Shown here piece after piece: positions 8,567 through 16,977 of a stretch of 64,000 bases of DNA; position 1 is the first letter of the stretch, and the number at the start of each line of letters is the position of its first letter. The translations under genes were made by a program, and so were the position numbers. Under the pieces are notes generated by a model, which was given only the letters and a program-made list of their open reading frames with translations, was not told the origin of the DNA and made no database searches. The DNA lies in assembly GCF_011250555.1 (NCBI RefSeq), contig NZ_JAANMZ010000009.1, positions 1 through 64,000 of the forward strand, given 5' to 3'. Origin of the DNA: Bacillus sp. MM2020_4. Lineage in GTDB: Bacteria > Bacillota > Bacilli > Bacillales > Cytobacillaceae.

Positions 8567-8825
8567 TGTTGAAGATGTAAATCAATTTGCCGGTGTGGAG
8601 GTAGAAATCTTCATCCATGATGAAGAAGGCGGTGACCAGGCGCCGGCTGTAAAGAAAACGGTAAAAAAGATCCAGCTTTGCCCTGACAGCACCCATATTC
8701 GATTCTATTTTGATCATCTTAATTTTCTTGCTGTGCCCCGTGCAAGTCGTGTAATAAAAACGGAAGATCAATGGTCTGCATCAGATCCCGAAAGTGGTTT
8801 AACCTATAAGGTAAGAAAAGCGTAA
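8553..8825 (+). CDS. Unrecognised 90-residue protein, last gene of the reductase operon
   Basis: GTG 8553 lies 13 bases before the upstream stop, with AGAGAGG upstream. The product (residues after the start: ELINVEDVNQFAGVEVE) is small, soluble and rich in beta-forming residues. A longer frame reaching back to 8430 would read through the previous gene and is not favoured. A terminator follows. No family recognised. Confidence 0.58.
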   Translation: MELINVEDVNQFAGVEVEIFIHDEEGGDQAPAVKKTVKKIQLCPDSTHIRFYFDHLNFLAVPRASRVIKTEDQWSASDPESGLTYKVRKA

Positions 8826-8848
8826 GCGTCTAGGCGCAGTAGTTTTTC

Positions 8849-8892
8849 AAAAAAGGTTCAGGTCTTTTAATTAAGAGCCTGCCTTTTTTTTA
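8849..8892 (+). terminator. Terminator of the reductase operon
   Basis: An A-rich left arm and CAGGTCTT pair with AAGAGCCTG and the following T run. The hairpin ends in eight or more T residues, typical of intrinsic termination. Confidence 0.8.
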
Positions 8893-8929
8893 AAAGAAAA
8901 GAATGTATAAAATTTCGACTTTGAGAAAT

Positions 8930-9078
8930 GTCCAGCTCCAGCGCCCTAGCGGCTAGTGTCCTTCACGCTCCGCCCTACGATAAGTCAAGCACGGATGCGC
9001 TCCGCTCTCCGTGTTTCCTTTATCTCAGTTGGAGCGCTCCAGGCCATACGCCGCTGACCAGGGCGCTTGCGCTTTTCT
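8930..9078. repeat. GC-rich folded intergenic repeat, Bacillus dispersed-repeat type
   Basis: This stretch is much richer in G+C than its surroundings and has inverted ends (AGCGCCCT at 8940-8947 and AGGGCGCT at 9060-9067) and an internal palindrome GGAGCGCTCC. The opening TCCAGCTCCAGCGCC and closing GCGCTTGCGCTTTTC resemble a repeat scattered between genes in many Bacillus-group genomes. A frame runs through it but has no codon character. No second copy lies in this window. The family identification is from memory. Confidence 0.6.
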
Positions 9079-9097
9079 TAACTAAAGGTGGTGTAAA

Positions 9098-9751
9098 ATG
9101 GAAGATTTACATGTAAAGCAGCAGATTAGCTCTTATATTATTCAATCCCAAGAGGAAGAAATTAAGCGAATTGCCTTGGAGCTTCACGAAGGTGTCGGAC
9201 AAAATCTATACAGTATTCTAACTGGTTTGCAGGTTGTTGAGTCAGCTATAGAAGAACAACATTTGAAAAATTATGTTCGAGAAATGGAATCCCTAATAGA
9301 AAAGACGATTCAGGAAATTAGGCTGCTGTCTGTTGAATTGCATCCACCTGCCCTAACCACTCTTGGTTTACTTCCTGCAGTAAAAAGTTATATTAAATTA
9401 TATACCTCAACATTTGGCATTTTAGTTGATTTAGAATCAACGGGTGAAGAAAAATTGATACCTGAACAGAACAGAATCGCCGTCTTTCGTGTCTGTCAGG
9501 AAGCGCTTGCGAATATTGCGAAATATGCAGATACATCGAATGTGAAAATATACTTTGTCTGGAATAAAGAAGAATTAACTATCACCATTCAAGACTTCGG
9601 GAAAGGGTTTCAGGTAGAAGAGCATATTGAAAACCATCATTCTTATGGCCTTGCAGCAATGATGGAAAGAATGCATCTAACTGGCGGACAGTGCACGATA
9701 TCATCTAAAATAGGAGAAGGAACATCTATTGAGTTATCTCTACCGTTATAG
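9098..9751 (+). CDS. Short NarL-system histidine kinase without a sensor domain (NreB-like core)
   Basis: A protein of 217 residues: a HisKA_3 dimerisation/phosphoacceptor segment with the His in ELHEGVGQNLYS, then a HATPase domain (AVFRVCQEALANIAKYA, DFGKGFQVEE, GEGTSIELSLP). No PAS, GAF or membrane segment is present, so it can only sense through a partner. It is the first gene of a four-gene operon with an NreC-like regulator, an NreA-like GAF protein and a second kinase carrying a PAS domain. It may act as an auxiliary kinase or heterodimer partner. Confidence 0.85.
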   Translation: MEDLHVKQQISSYIIQSQEEEIKRIALELHEGVGQNLYSILTGLQVVESAIEEQHLKNYVREMESLIEKTIQEIRLLSVELHPPALTTLGLLPAVKSYIKLYTSTFGILVDLESTGEEKLIPEQNRIAVFRVCQEALANIAKYADTSNVKIYFVWNKEELTITIQDFGKGFQVEEHIENHHSYGLAAMMERMHLTGGQCTISSKIGEGTSIELSLPL

Positions 9752-9772
9752 GAATTAAAGGAGAGTTAAAAA

Positions 9773-10426
9773 GTGATAAAAATCCTACTGGTTGATGACC
9801 ATGCTGTTGTTAGAAGCGGGTTAAGAATGCTGCTGCATACAAATCCCGAGATGGAAGTTGTCGGGGAAGCCTCCGAAGGTAATGAAGGAATTAAAAAAGC
9901 ATTGAAGCTGGGGCCTGATGTTGTGGTTATGGATTTAAGTATGCCTCATGGAAAAGATGGATTGTCAGCAACTACAGAACTTAAAAAGTTAAAACCGGAG
10001 ATCAATATATTAATTCTCACGATGCATGATGACGAAGAATATTTATTCCGTGCCATTCAAGGCGGGGCATCTGGCTGTATATTAAAAAGCGCTCCACACG
10101 ATGAATTAATGGCCGCTATCGAGTCAGTTGCGGCAGGGGATGCTTATCTTCATCCATCAGCACAAAAGCGGTTGATGGAAGAATATTTGGGAAGTCTTAA
10201 ACAAGATGGCAGTGATATGTATAACCTCTTATCTGATCGTGAAAAGGAAGTTTTGACACTGATCGCTAAAGGTTATTCTAATAAGGAAATAGCGGAGCAG
10301 TTAGTGATTAGTGTGAAAACGGTTGAAACCCATAAAGGAAATTTGATGGAAAAACTGCAGATGAAAACCCGGCCCGAGTTGGTGGAATATGCCGTTAAAA
10401 AGGGGTTACTAGGTTATGGAATTTAA
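9773..10426 (+). CDS. nreC: NreC-like response regulator (NarL family)
   Basis: A protein of 217 residues: receiver domain (acidic pair in VDDH, phospho-Asp in VVVMDLSMP, Lys in ILKSAP) followed by a LuxR-type helix-turn-helix (LSDREKEVLTLIAKGYSNKEIAEQLVISVKTVETH). It starts at GTG 9773 behind AAAGGAGAG. In staphylococci NreC activates nitrate and nitrite reductase genes when oxygen is low. Here it lies beside an NreA-like protein and the reductase operon, whose promoter has a matching palindrome. The symbol is assigned by context and family. Confidence 0.83.
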   Translation: MIKILLVDDHAVVRSGLRMLLHTNPEMEVVGEASEGNEGIKKALKLGPDVVVMDLSMPHGKDGLSATTELKKLKPEINILILTMHDDEEYLFRAIQGGASGCILKSAPHDELMAAIESVAAGDAYLHPSAQKRLMEEYLGSLKQDGSDMYNLLSDREKEVLTLIAKGYSNKEIAEQLVISVKTVETHKGNLMEKLQMKTRPELVEYAVKKGLLGYGI

Positions 10427-10441
10427 GGAGTATCACCTTAG

Positions 10442-10891
10442 ATGATAGCGATTAAGGAAATTCAAGCGGTTACGGATTTATGCAGTGGGGTAATGGCCGC
10501 TGTTAATAGTGAATTTGTCGCTCTTGCGATCCAAAATGAATCAGGACCTGATGTAAGATGGCATTATGCCGCCGGAAATCTGAATGATAAATACAAAAGA
10601 ATAACCGTCCGTTTTGGGAAAGGAATTGCCGGAAAAGTGATTTCAAGTGGCAGCCCGATGATGATGAAAAACTTTCCTCATGATATTTTGGGGAAAGTGA
10701 CGGATTATCCAATTGCTCTTGCCGAAAAACTTGTGGCCTCATATGCGGTTCCTTTATTTTTTAATGCTGTTCCCAAAGGAGTACTGCTCGTGGGAAAAAG
10801 GGAGAAATATTCCTTTACCGAAGAGGAGCAGGAAGTGGTAAAGGATTCTGCACAATCCTTAGAACAAATTCTAAAAGAGCATTTACTGTAA
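10442..10891 (+). CDS. nreA: NreA-like GAF-domain nitrate sensor
   Basis: A 149-residue single GAF domain (VTDLCSGVMAAVNSEF ... VRWHYAAGNLNDKYKRI ... GKGIAGKVISSG). NreA in Staphylococcus binds nitrate and holds the kinase inactive when nitrate is absent. Length, fold and position between the regulator and the PAS kinase match. AAGGAG precedes the ATG. The next gene starts at or just after its stop codon. Confidence 0.75.
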   Translation: MIAIKEIQAVTDLCSGVMAAVNSEFVALAIQNESGPDVRWHYAAGNLNDKYKRITVRFGKGIAGKVISSGSPMMMKNFPHDILGKVTDYPIALAEKLVASYAVPLFFNAVPKGVLLVGKREKYSFTEEEQEVVKDSAQSLEQILKEHLL

Positions 10892-10905
10892 TGCGGGGGA
10901 CGGAA

Positions 10906-11925
10906 ATGGATATAGATATTCAGCAAACCAAAAATGAACTAATGGATTATAAATTTGCTCTTGATGCATCCTCGATTGTAGCCATCACGAATTCGCGGGG
11001 CACTATTAAATATGTGAACGATCAATTTTGTCATATCTCCAAATATTCACGGGAAGAACTTTTGGGACAGGACCATCGGGTCATAAGTTCGGGGCTCCAT
11101 TCTGGGAGCTTTTTCAAAGAGATGTGGAGAACAATTGGTTCGGGGAAGGTTTGGAAAGGCGAAATTTGTAATCTTGCCAAGGATGGAACCTATTATTGGG
11201 TTGATACAACAATTGTTCCGTTTCTAAACGAAAAAGGGAAGCCGTACCAATATCTTGCGATTCGCTATGAAATTTCAGAAAGAAAGCGTGTGGAGCAGGA
11301 ATTACAGAAAATGATGGGGACTATCATTGATGTACAGGAAGAGGAACGAAAGCGCCTTTCCCGAAATTTGCATGATGGAATCGGTCAAAACCTATATAGC
11401 CACCTTATTACCATTAATCGGTTGCTTTCTGAAATGGATCATCCACTTCTTTCGCAGATGCAAAACGAAGCGACCCAATTAATCGAAGAAATCCGTGAAA
11501 TATCCTGGGAGCTGCGGCCGTCAGTGTTAGATGACCTTGGTTTAGTGCCAGCCATCCGATCCTATTTATCCCGATATTCAGACCATTACCATATCGATGT
11601 TTACTTTGATTGTGTACTAAACCGTCGACTTGATATCAGTATTGAGCTCACGATATACCGAATTATTCAAGAAGCATTAACGAATCTCCGAAAATATGCA
11701 GAGGTCGCAGAAGCCACTGTCATCGTCAGAGAGATGGATGATGTGGTTCGGGTGATGATTGAAGACAAGGGGAAGGGGTTTGACATGAAAAGGCAATCTC
11801 CAGGAGTGGGCCTATTCAGCATGGATGAAAGAGCGAGGTCTGTTGGCGGGGAACTTTCGATTACCGCATCACCAGGAAAAGGTACGAAAATAATCTTAGA
11901 AATACCGATACAGTTTGCAAGTTAA
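10906..11925 (+). CDS. PAS-domain histidine kinase, NreB-like but with an Aer/NifL-type PAS
   Basis: About 339 residues. Residues ~15-125 are a PAS domain (NSRGTIKYVNDQFCHISKYS ... MWRTIGSGKVWKGEI ... GTYYWVDTTIVP) of the FAD-binding Aer/NifL style. Then come HisKA_3 (NLHDGIGQNLYSHL) and HATPase (EDKGKGFDMK, GLFSMDERARSVGG). The cysteine quartet that holds the [4Fe-4S] of staphylococcal NreB is absent, so redox state may be read through flavin instead. GGGGGAC precedes ATG 10906; ATG 10891, overlapping the nreA stop, is an alternative. It forms an operon with the three preceding genes. Confidence 0.83.
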   Translation: MDIDIQQTKNELMDYKFALDASSIVAITNSRGTIKYVNDQFCHISKYSREELLGQDHRVISSGLHSGSFFKEMWRTIGSGKVWKGEICNLAKDGTYYWVDTTIVPFLNEKGKPYQYLAIRYEISERKRVEQELQKMMGTIIDVQEEERKRLSRNLHDGIGQNLYSHLITINRLLSEMDHPLLSQMQNEATQLIEEIREISWELRPSVLDDLGLVPAIRSYLSRYSDHYHIDVYFDCVLNRRLDISIELTIYRIIQEALTNLRKYAEVAEATVIVREMDDVVRVMIEDKGKGFDMKRQSPGVGLFSMDERARSVGGELSITASPGKGTKIILEIPIQFAS

Positions 11926-11968
11926 AAAAGGTGACAGGCACCGAAATGGTGCCTGTCACCTTTTATAC
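11926..11968. terminator. Perfect 17-bp palindrome, bidirectional terminator
   Basis: AAAAGGTGACAGGCACC (11926-11942) pairs fully with 11948-11964 around a GAAAT loop. It lies between the convergent nre operon and glnS. Its core GGTGCCTGTCACC recurs, slightly changed, in the palindrome at 25240-25297. Confidence 0.85.
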
Positions 11969-12008
11969 GTTTACCAGTGTGTATTCTTTATAAGATAAGA
12001 CGCTTATC

Positions 12009-13664
12009 TTATAATTTGAACGAGCTTTTCAATGAAACAATTCTGTTAAACACTAGTTTGTCTACTGTTGTGTCTTTTGGATCGACGTTAAAGTAGCCGT
12101 GTCTAAAGAATTGAAATTTCTCCTGTGGTCGGCTTTCTCGCATGTTTGGTTCAACAAAACCTTGCAATACCTCAAGGGAATGAGGATTTACGTTATCAAG
12201 GAATGTTTTCCCCTCGTTATCAGCTTCTTCCGTTTCGTCTAAAATTAATGGTTCGTATAAACGGAATTCTGCCGGAACAGAGTGTGTTGCTTCCACCCAG
12301 TGAATCGTTCCTTTCACCTTTCTGCCAGTAAAGCCGGTACCACTCTTGGTTTCCGGATCATATGTGCAGTGCAGCTCCACTACTTCCCCGTTTGCATCCT
12401 TAATAACGTCTTCACATTTAATGAAATAAGCATTCTTTAGGCGAACTTCATTACCAGGGAACAAACGGAAATATTTTTTAGGCGGATCTTCCATGAAATC
12501 ATCTTTTTCAATATAAATCTCACGGGAAAACGGAATCTTGCGCATGCCCATTTCTGGATTTTCCGGATTAATTTCTGCATCAAGTAATTCAATTTGACCT
12601 TCTGGATAATTCGTGATGACCACCTTAAGTGGATTAATAACGCCCATTGTCCGCGGTGCCTTTAATTTCAAATCTTCGCGGACAAAGTGTTCAAGCATTT
12701 GCGAATCCACCGTGCTGTTGTTTTTCGTTACAGCGGTCTCGCTCACAAAGGCACGGATGGATTCAGGTGTAAATCCTTTTCTTCTCATCCCGGAAACGGT
12801 TGGCATCCGCGGGTCATCCCAGCCATCCACAAAGCCCTCATCCACTAATTGCTTCAACTTGCGTTTACTCATAACTGTATTGGACACGTTTAAACGGCCA
12901 AATTCGATTTGCTGCGGTCTGCTCTCCATTTCACATTGTTCGACAACCCAATTATAAAGTGGACGTTGATCTTCGAATTCAATCGTACAAATCGAATGAG
13001 TGACCCCCTCAATCGCGTCTTCAAGTGGGTGGGCAAATGCATACATCGGATAAATGCACCATTTATCGCCGGTGTTATGGTGTGAGGTATGGGATATACG
13101 ATAAATAACAGGGTCACGTAAATTGATATTTGGTGAGCTCATATCAATTTTTGCTCTTAGAACTTTCTGACCGTTGTCAAATTCGCCAGCGCGCATTCGT
13201 TTAAATAAATCCAGATTTTCCTCAATGGTCCTCTCGCGGTAAGGGCTATTCTTCCCCGGCTCTGTCAGTGTGCCGCGATATTCGCGAATTTCGTCAGCTG
13301 ACAGGTCATCCACATAAGCAAGTCCTTTTTCAATTAAAAGAATGGCTCTGTTGTACATTTCCTCGAAATAATTGGAGGCAAATAATAAGTTATCCCATTC
13401 AAAACCAAGCCATTTTACATCTTCCTTAATGGAATTTACATATTCGATATCTTCCTTCGCAGGGTTCGTATCGTCAAACCGTAAATTGGTTTTACCGTTA
13501 AAGTCATCTGCTAATCCGAAGTTAAGGATAATCGATTTGGCATGTCCAATATGTAAATACCCATTTGGCTCTGGAGGAAAACGAGTGACAATCTCTCGGT
13601 GCTTACCTGATTCTAAATCTTTTATCATGATATCTTTAATGAAATTTCCTGTTTGATTTTCCAC
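12009..13664 (-). CDS. glnS: Glutaminyl-tRNA synthetase
   Basis: Class I synthetase of ~551 residues that charges tRNA-Gln directly with glutamine. The class motifs are clear: [15 protein letters not shown] (HIGH) and [11 protein letters not shown] (KMSKS), with the GlnRS C-terminal beta-barrels ([12 protein letters not shown]). Length equals the bacterial family. GTG 13664 has AAAGAGG at good distance; TTG 13673 abuts that site. Most Bacillaceae instead make Gln-tRNA through GluRS and GatCAB, so a separate GlnRS is probably of transferred origin. No T-box leader is seen upstream. Confidence 0.95.
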   Translation of the reverse strand: MENQTGNFIKDIMIKDLESGKHREIVTRFPPEPNGYLHIGHAKSIILNFGLADDFNGKTNLRFDDTNPAKEDIEYVNSIKEDVKWLGFEWDNLLFASNYFEEMYNRAILLIEKGLAYVDDLSADEIREYRGTLTEPGKNSPYRERTIEENLDLFKRMRAGEFDNGQKVLRAKIDMSSPNINLRDPVIYRISHTSHHNTGDKWCIYPMYAFAHPLEDAIEGVTHSICTIEFEDQRPLYNWVVEQCEMESRPQQIEFGRLNVSNTVMSKRKLKQLVDEGFVDGWDDPRMPTVSGMRRKGFTPESIRAFVSETAVTKNNSTVDSQMLEHFVREDLKLKAPRTMGVINPLKVVITNYPEGQIELLDAEINPENPEMGMRKIPFSREIYIEKDDFMEDPPKKYFRLFPGNEVRLKNAYFIKCEDVIKDANGEVVELHCTYDPETKSGTGFTGRKVKGTIHWVEATHSVPAEFRLYEPLILDETEEADNEGKTFLDNVNPHSLEVLQGFVEPNMRESRPQEKFQFFRHGYFNVDPKDTTVDKLVFNRIVSLKSSFKL

Positions 13665-13854
13665 CCTTTTCAACCTCTTTCATCAAATCTCTATTATCTA
13701 TAAATACCATAAAACCTGATATTTTTCCATTGTTCCCAACAATTCATCGGAAAAACAGCTTCAGCATGAAAAAATTTCTATGAAAAATTGGTCAGTGACG
13801 GATAAATACGTTAAAATGGGTACTTGAAAAGTATGATTAGAAAGAGGTTGTAAA

Positions 13855-14841
13855 ATGATTAACTTTGCTACAGTTGGAACAGGGTGGATAACCGAATCTT
13901 TTATTCAGGCAGCTAGACTTAGCGAGCAGCTTCATTTAGTTAGTGTTTTTTCACGAACAGAGGAAAAAGGAAAAAAGCTTGCTGATCAATATAACGCCTC
14001 TAGTTATTATACAGATATAGAAGAAATGGCGAAGAGCAAGGAGTTTGAGGCAGTCTATATTGCCTCGCCTAATTCTGTTCATTTTGAACAAGCTCTAACC
14101 TTTTTGAAGAATAAAAAACATGTCATCTGTGAAAAGCCGATTTTTTCTACTACTGCTGAATTAGAAGAGGCTTACAAGATAGCAGAGGAGAATGGTGTTT
14201 ATTTATTCGAAGCGATTCGCAATATCCATACACCTAATTTTAAGATTTTAAAGGAAAAGCTTCATGAAGCTGGAAAGCTGAGAAGTGCAATCCTTCCATA
14301 TATCCAATATTCCTCACGCTATGATTTGTTTTTGCAAGGAGAGGAACCTAATATTTTCTCAGCAAAGTACTCGGGTGGTGCGCTTGCAGATTTAGGGGTC
14401 TATCCATTGTATTTAGCGGTCGGCTTGTTTGGGGAGCCTAATAAGGTTACCTATCATCCGGTGATTTTAAGGAGCGGTGTGGATGGCAGCGGTACGCTTG
14501 TTTTGGAATATGACGAATTCGTTTGTACAATTCTTTGCTCAAAGATCTCTCATTCCGTTCTGCCGTGTGAAATACATGGGGAGAAGGGAACGTTTGTCCT
14601 TGAAGATGCGGCGCCAATAACCGAAATTCAATTTATTGACAGCCATTCAAAGGAAAGCCAAATTCTCAGTGTGGAACAAGAGGAACAAAATATGGTCTAT
14701 GAAGGCATCAATATCGCTGAGATTATTGAATCGAAAAATAATGAGGAATATAAGCGGCTAAAACACTGGAGTGAAATTGTTTTACGAATTACAGAAGAGG
14801 CTAGAAAGCAAAATAACATCATTTTTGATGCGGAAAAGTAA
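13855..14841 (+). CDS. Gfo/Idh/MocA-family oxidoreductase
   Basis: A protein of 328 residues with an N-terminal Rossmann fold (FATVGTGWITESFIQAA), the family motif HVICEKPIFST (catalytic Lys) and a C-terminal substrate domain (YSGGALADLGVYPLYLAVGLFG). It probably uses NAD(P)H to act on a sugar or related polyol. It stands alone between a divergent glnS and a terminator, so the substrate cannot be inferred. AAAGAGG precedes the ATG. Confidence 0.9.
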   Translation: MINFATVGTGWITESFIQAARLSEQLHLVSVFSRTEEKGKKLADQYNASSYYTDIEEMAKSKEFEAVYIASPNSVHFEQALTFLKNKKHVICEKPIFSTTAELEEAYKIAEENGVYLFEAIRNIHTPNFKILKEKLHEAGKLRSAILPYIQYSSRYDLFLQGEEPNIFSAKYSGGALADLGVYPLYLAVGLFGEPNKVTYHPVILRSGVDGSGTLVLEYDEFVCTILCSKISHSVLPCEIHGEKGTFVLEDAAPITEIQFIDSHSKESQILSVEQEEQNMVYEGINIAEIIESKNNEEYKRLKHWSEIVLRITEEARKQNNIIFDAEK

Positions 14842-14842
14842 A

Positions 14843-14878
14843 AAGGTGCCAGTGGATATTTTATCCACTGGCATTTTC
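14843..14878 (+). terminator. Terminator after the Gfo/Idh gene
   Basis: GCCAGTGGATA pairs with TATCCACTGGC around a three-base loop and is followed by ATTTTCT. Confidence 0.8.
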
Positions 14879-15040
14879 TATTATGATACCTTCTTCACTG
14901 ATAGACGAGGAACGGCATACTTTTTCCTAAACTAAGGAGTAACGTAGAAACCTCTTACCCTACGGACTTACCAATAATAAAAAACTTTTTTGACAAATTT
15001 ATGATGCCAATGTGACATCTTTATGAAATGAATTGTCCCA

Positions 15041-15054
15041 TTGACTTATATCAC
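15041..15054 (+). promoter_or_regulatory. FNR-like box upstream of the NapH-like gene
   Basis: TTGAC-TTAT-ATCAC differs at two positions from the FNR consensus TTGATN4ATCAA and lies 58 bases before the start codon. An FNR-type regulator is encoded at 26059-26763. The rest of the intergenic region (14879-15111) shows nothing else clear. Confidence 0.5.
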
Positions 15055-15111
15055 ATACCCTGTATTTTTCGTTATTTATAGTTAAGGTAACGAAAGAATG
15101 GAGGAACGGTT

Positions 15112-16128
15112 ATGAAGTCAAAAATTTGGTATCAGAAACAGTTGAAACGTAAGCCCGTGCAAATCACAAGATACACCGTTCAGGCACTGTTTCTATTGTT
15201 TTTACTATATGTCGGTCTGCAGTTTTATCAGTTTTATCAGCATTTTGAAACGTTGGGAAAAACACCTTTCGTTGAGAGGCCATCGGCAGTGGAGGGATTT
15301 TTGCCCATCAGTGCACTTGTTGCGCTGAAGGTTTGGCTGACGAGCGGCGACTTTGACGTGATTCACCCAGCAGGACTTGTGCTGCTTTCATTCTTTGTAG
15401 GAGCAGGGATTCTGCTCCGGAAATCCTTCTGCAGCTGGATTTGCCCTGTTGGCACGGCAAATGAACTGATTGCCTGGCTTGGTAGAAAAATATTTAAAAA
15501 GAATTTTGACATGCCACAATGGCTAGTTTGGTTCTTAACACCGATCAAATATGTATTACTGCTATTCTTTATCGCTATGGTGATTCAAATGGATATCTTT
15601 AGCGCGAAAAGCTTTCTGGTAGATCCTTATAATAAGGTTTCCGATGTAAAAATGTTATTATTGTTCCTAAATATTGGCGGCTTTACGTTGAAATTTCTCA
15701 TTGTCATCTTTATCCTATCGTTGTTTTTCAGAAATTTTTGGTGCCGGTTCCTTTGTCCGTACGGTGCGTTGATTGGTTTAGGCTCCATTTTTAGACTAAC
15801 AAAAATAGTACGAAATGAAGATACCTGCACAAATTGTGAAATGTGTACAAAGGTTTGTCCACAGCGTTTGCAGGTTCATAAAGTTGAAAAGGTAACGTCA
15901 CTTAATTGCTCTGCTTGTATGTCATGTGTGGAAGCCTGCCCGGTTAAAGATACCTTGAACATGAACGTTGCGGGTAGGAAAGTAAATAAATGGTTCGTCC
16001 CGGCGACCTTCTTCGTCCTGTTTTTTGTGGTGATCGGAATTGCCAAAATGACAGGCCACTGGGATACAATCATCTCCTATCAAGAATGGAAAGAATTGAT
16101 TCCGGATGCACGCTATATTGGTCATTAA
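15112..16128 (+). CDS. Membrane 4Fe-4S protein, NapH/CcoG/NosR-C-terminal type
   Basis: A protein of 338 residues with about five membrane helices. It carries two CxxxCP sites at helix ends (SFCSWICPVG and FWCRFLCPYG) and two [4Fe-4S] ferredoxin motifs near the C-terminus (CTNCEMCTKVCP and CSACMSCVEACP). This is the NapH-like quinol-oxidising architecture used in nitrate, nitrous oxide and related respiratory or assembly systems. It is monocistronic here, with a possible FNR box upstream. The exact partner is unknown. GGAGG precedes the ATG. Confidence 0.83.
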   Translation: MKSKIWYQKQLKRKPVQITRYTVQALFLLFLLYVGLQFYQFYQHFETLGKTPFVERPSAVEGFLPISALVALKVWLTSGDFDVIHPAGLVLLSFFVGAGILLRKSFCSWICPVGTANELIAWLGRKIFKKNFDMPQWLVWFLTPIKYVLLLFFIAMVIQMDIFSAKSFLVDPYNKVSDVKMLLLFLNIGGFTLKFLIVIFILSLFFRNFWCRFLCPYGALIGLGSIFRLTKIVRNEDTCTNCEMCTKVCPQRLQVHKVEKVTSLNCSACMSCVEACPVKDTLNMNVAGRKVNKWFVPATFFVLFFVVIGIAKMTGHWDTIISYQEWKELIPDARYIGH

Positions 16129-16321
16129 GAGGAATATTTCAATAAGCTGCTGAAGATTGCTTATATTCTGCCCCTGTGGATACCAAATTTTGTTGAAGTG
16201 TTGAAACTTTAAGGAAAAGTCAAAAGAGTTCAAAAATTATTCATTGGAAATTTTAGGTTTGTATTAGTATTATAGATTTATATGCAATACAAAGTTTTTC
16301 ACTTGCGAGGGGGATGTTCAG

Positions 16322-16687
16322 ATGGCAAAGGCAATTAACGAATATTCGTTACCAGACCTGATGGAAAGAATTGAAGAAATCTTTAATGCAAATCCCGCAC
16401 CAATGAAGGGTTTTAACGGGGTTGTTCAATATGATGTTCATGGAGAGCAAACCGGTACATACCAGCACTATTTTCAAGATTGTAAACTAACCATTAAAGA
16501 AGGGGTCGAAACAACCCCGGATGTAACAATGGCTTTATCCTATGATAACTTCAAGAAATTTTTATTAGGAAAACAAAGCGGCGCTGTTGCACTGTTGACA
16601 GGGAAGGTTAAGGCAAAAGGGGATATCGCTAAGGGAATGAAAATAGAAACGATTCTTAAAAGATACAATATTAAGGAACCGTTGTAA
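16322..16687 (+). CDS. SCP2 sterol-binding-domain protein
   Basis: A 121-residue single SCP2 domain (PDLMERIEEIF ... GVVQYDVHGEQTGTYQHYF ... VTMALSYDNFKKFLLGK ... GKVKAKGDIAKGMKIE). These small proteins hold hydrophobic ligands such as fatty acids; a specific job is not known. GAGGGGG lies ahead of the ATG. The 190 bases upstream show no other feature. Confidence 0.85.
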   Translation: MAKAINEYSLPDLMERIEEIFNANPAPMKGFNGVVQYDVHGEQTGTYQHYFQDCKLTIKEGVETTPDVTMALSYDNFKKFLLGKQSGAVALLTGKVKAKGDIAKGMKIETILKRYNIKEPL

Positions 16688-16726
16688 TTTATTTTTGCCA
16701 TAATAAAAGAATAATAATGTTCACTC

Positions 16727-16763
16727 AAAATAGCACAAGTTATAATTGTGCTATTTTTATTAG
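16727..16763 (+). terminator. Terminator after the SCP2 gene
   Basis: AAAATAGCACAA pairs with TTGTGCTATTTT around GTTATAA, followed by T-rich sequence. Confidence 0.8.
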
Positions 16764-16836
16764 GCCTAAAGTAATAAGAGAAAGGATTATTACTAGTGCA
16801 ATCTGATTATATATGAATATTTTAGTGAAATACTGA

Positions 16837-16865
16837 TTGACAATTGTGTAAACTATGAGTAATCT
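16837..16865 (+). promoter_or_regulatory. Sigma-A-type promoter of the peptide ABC operon
   Basis: TTGACA (16837-16842), 17-base spacer, TAATCT (16860-16865), about 110 bases before the gene. The match is good, but the site is otherwise unsupported. Confidence 0.45.
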
Positions 16866-16977
16866 TTATATTGTATTTTAAACCAATAGGATTTGTCGGC
16901 TTTGAAGTTTGGATACAGAACGATGAGAAGGATTGGATTTTTTTTGAAGTAAAACCAAGTAAACAGGGGTGAATAAG

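Noticed and set aside
8928..9116. 62-codon frame through the GC-rich repeat
   Set aside because: It exists because the repeat is G+C-rich and lacks stops; it has no ribosome site and no protein-like composition.
13674..13854. T-box leader expected for a tRNA synthetase gene
   Set aside because: No T-box sequence such as TGGNACCGCG and no specifier stem was seen upstream of glnS.
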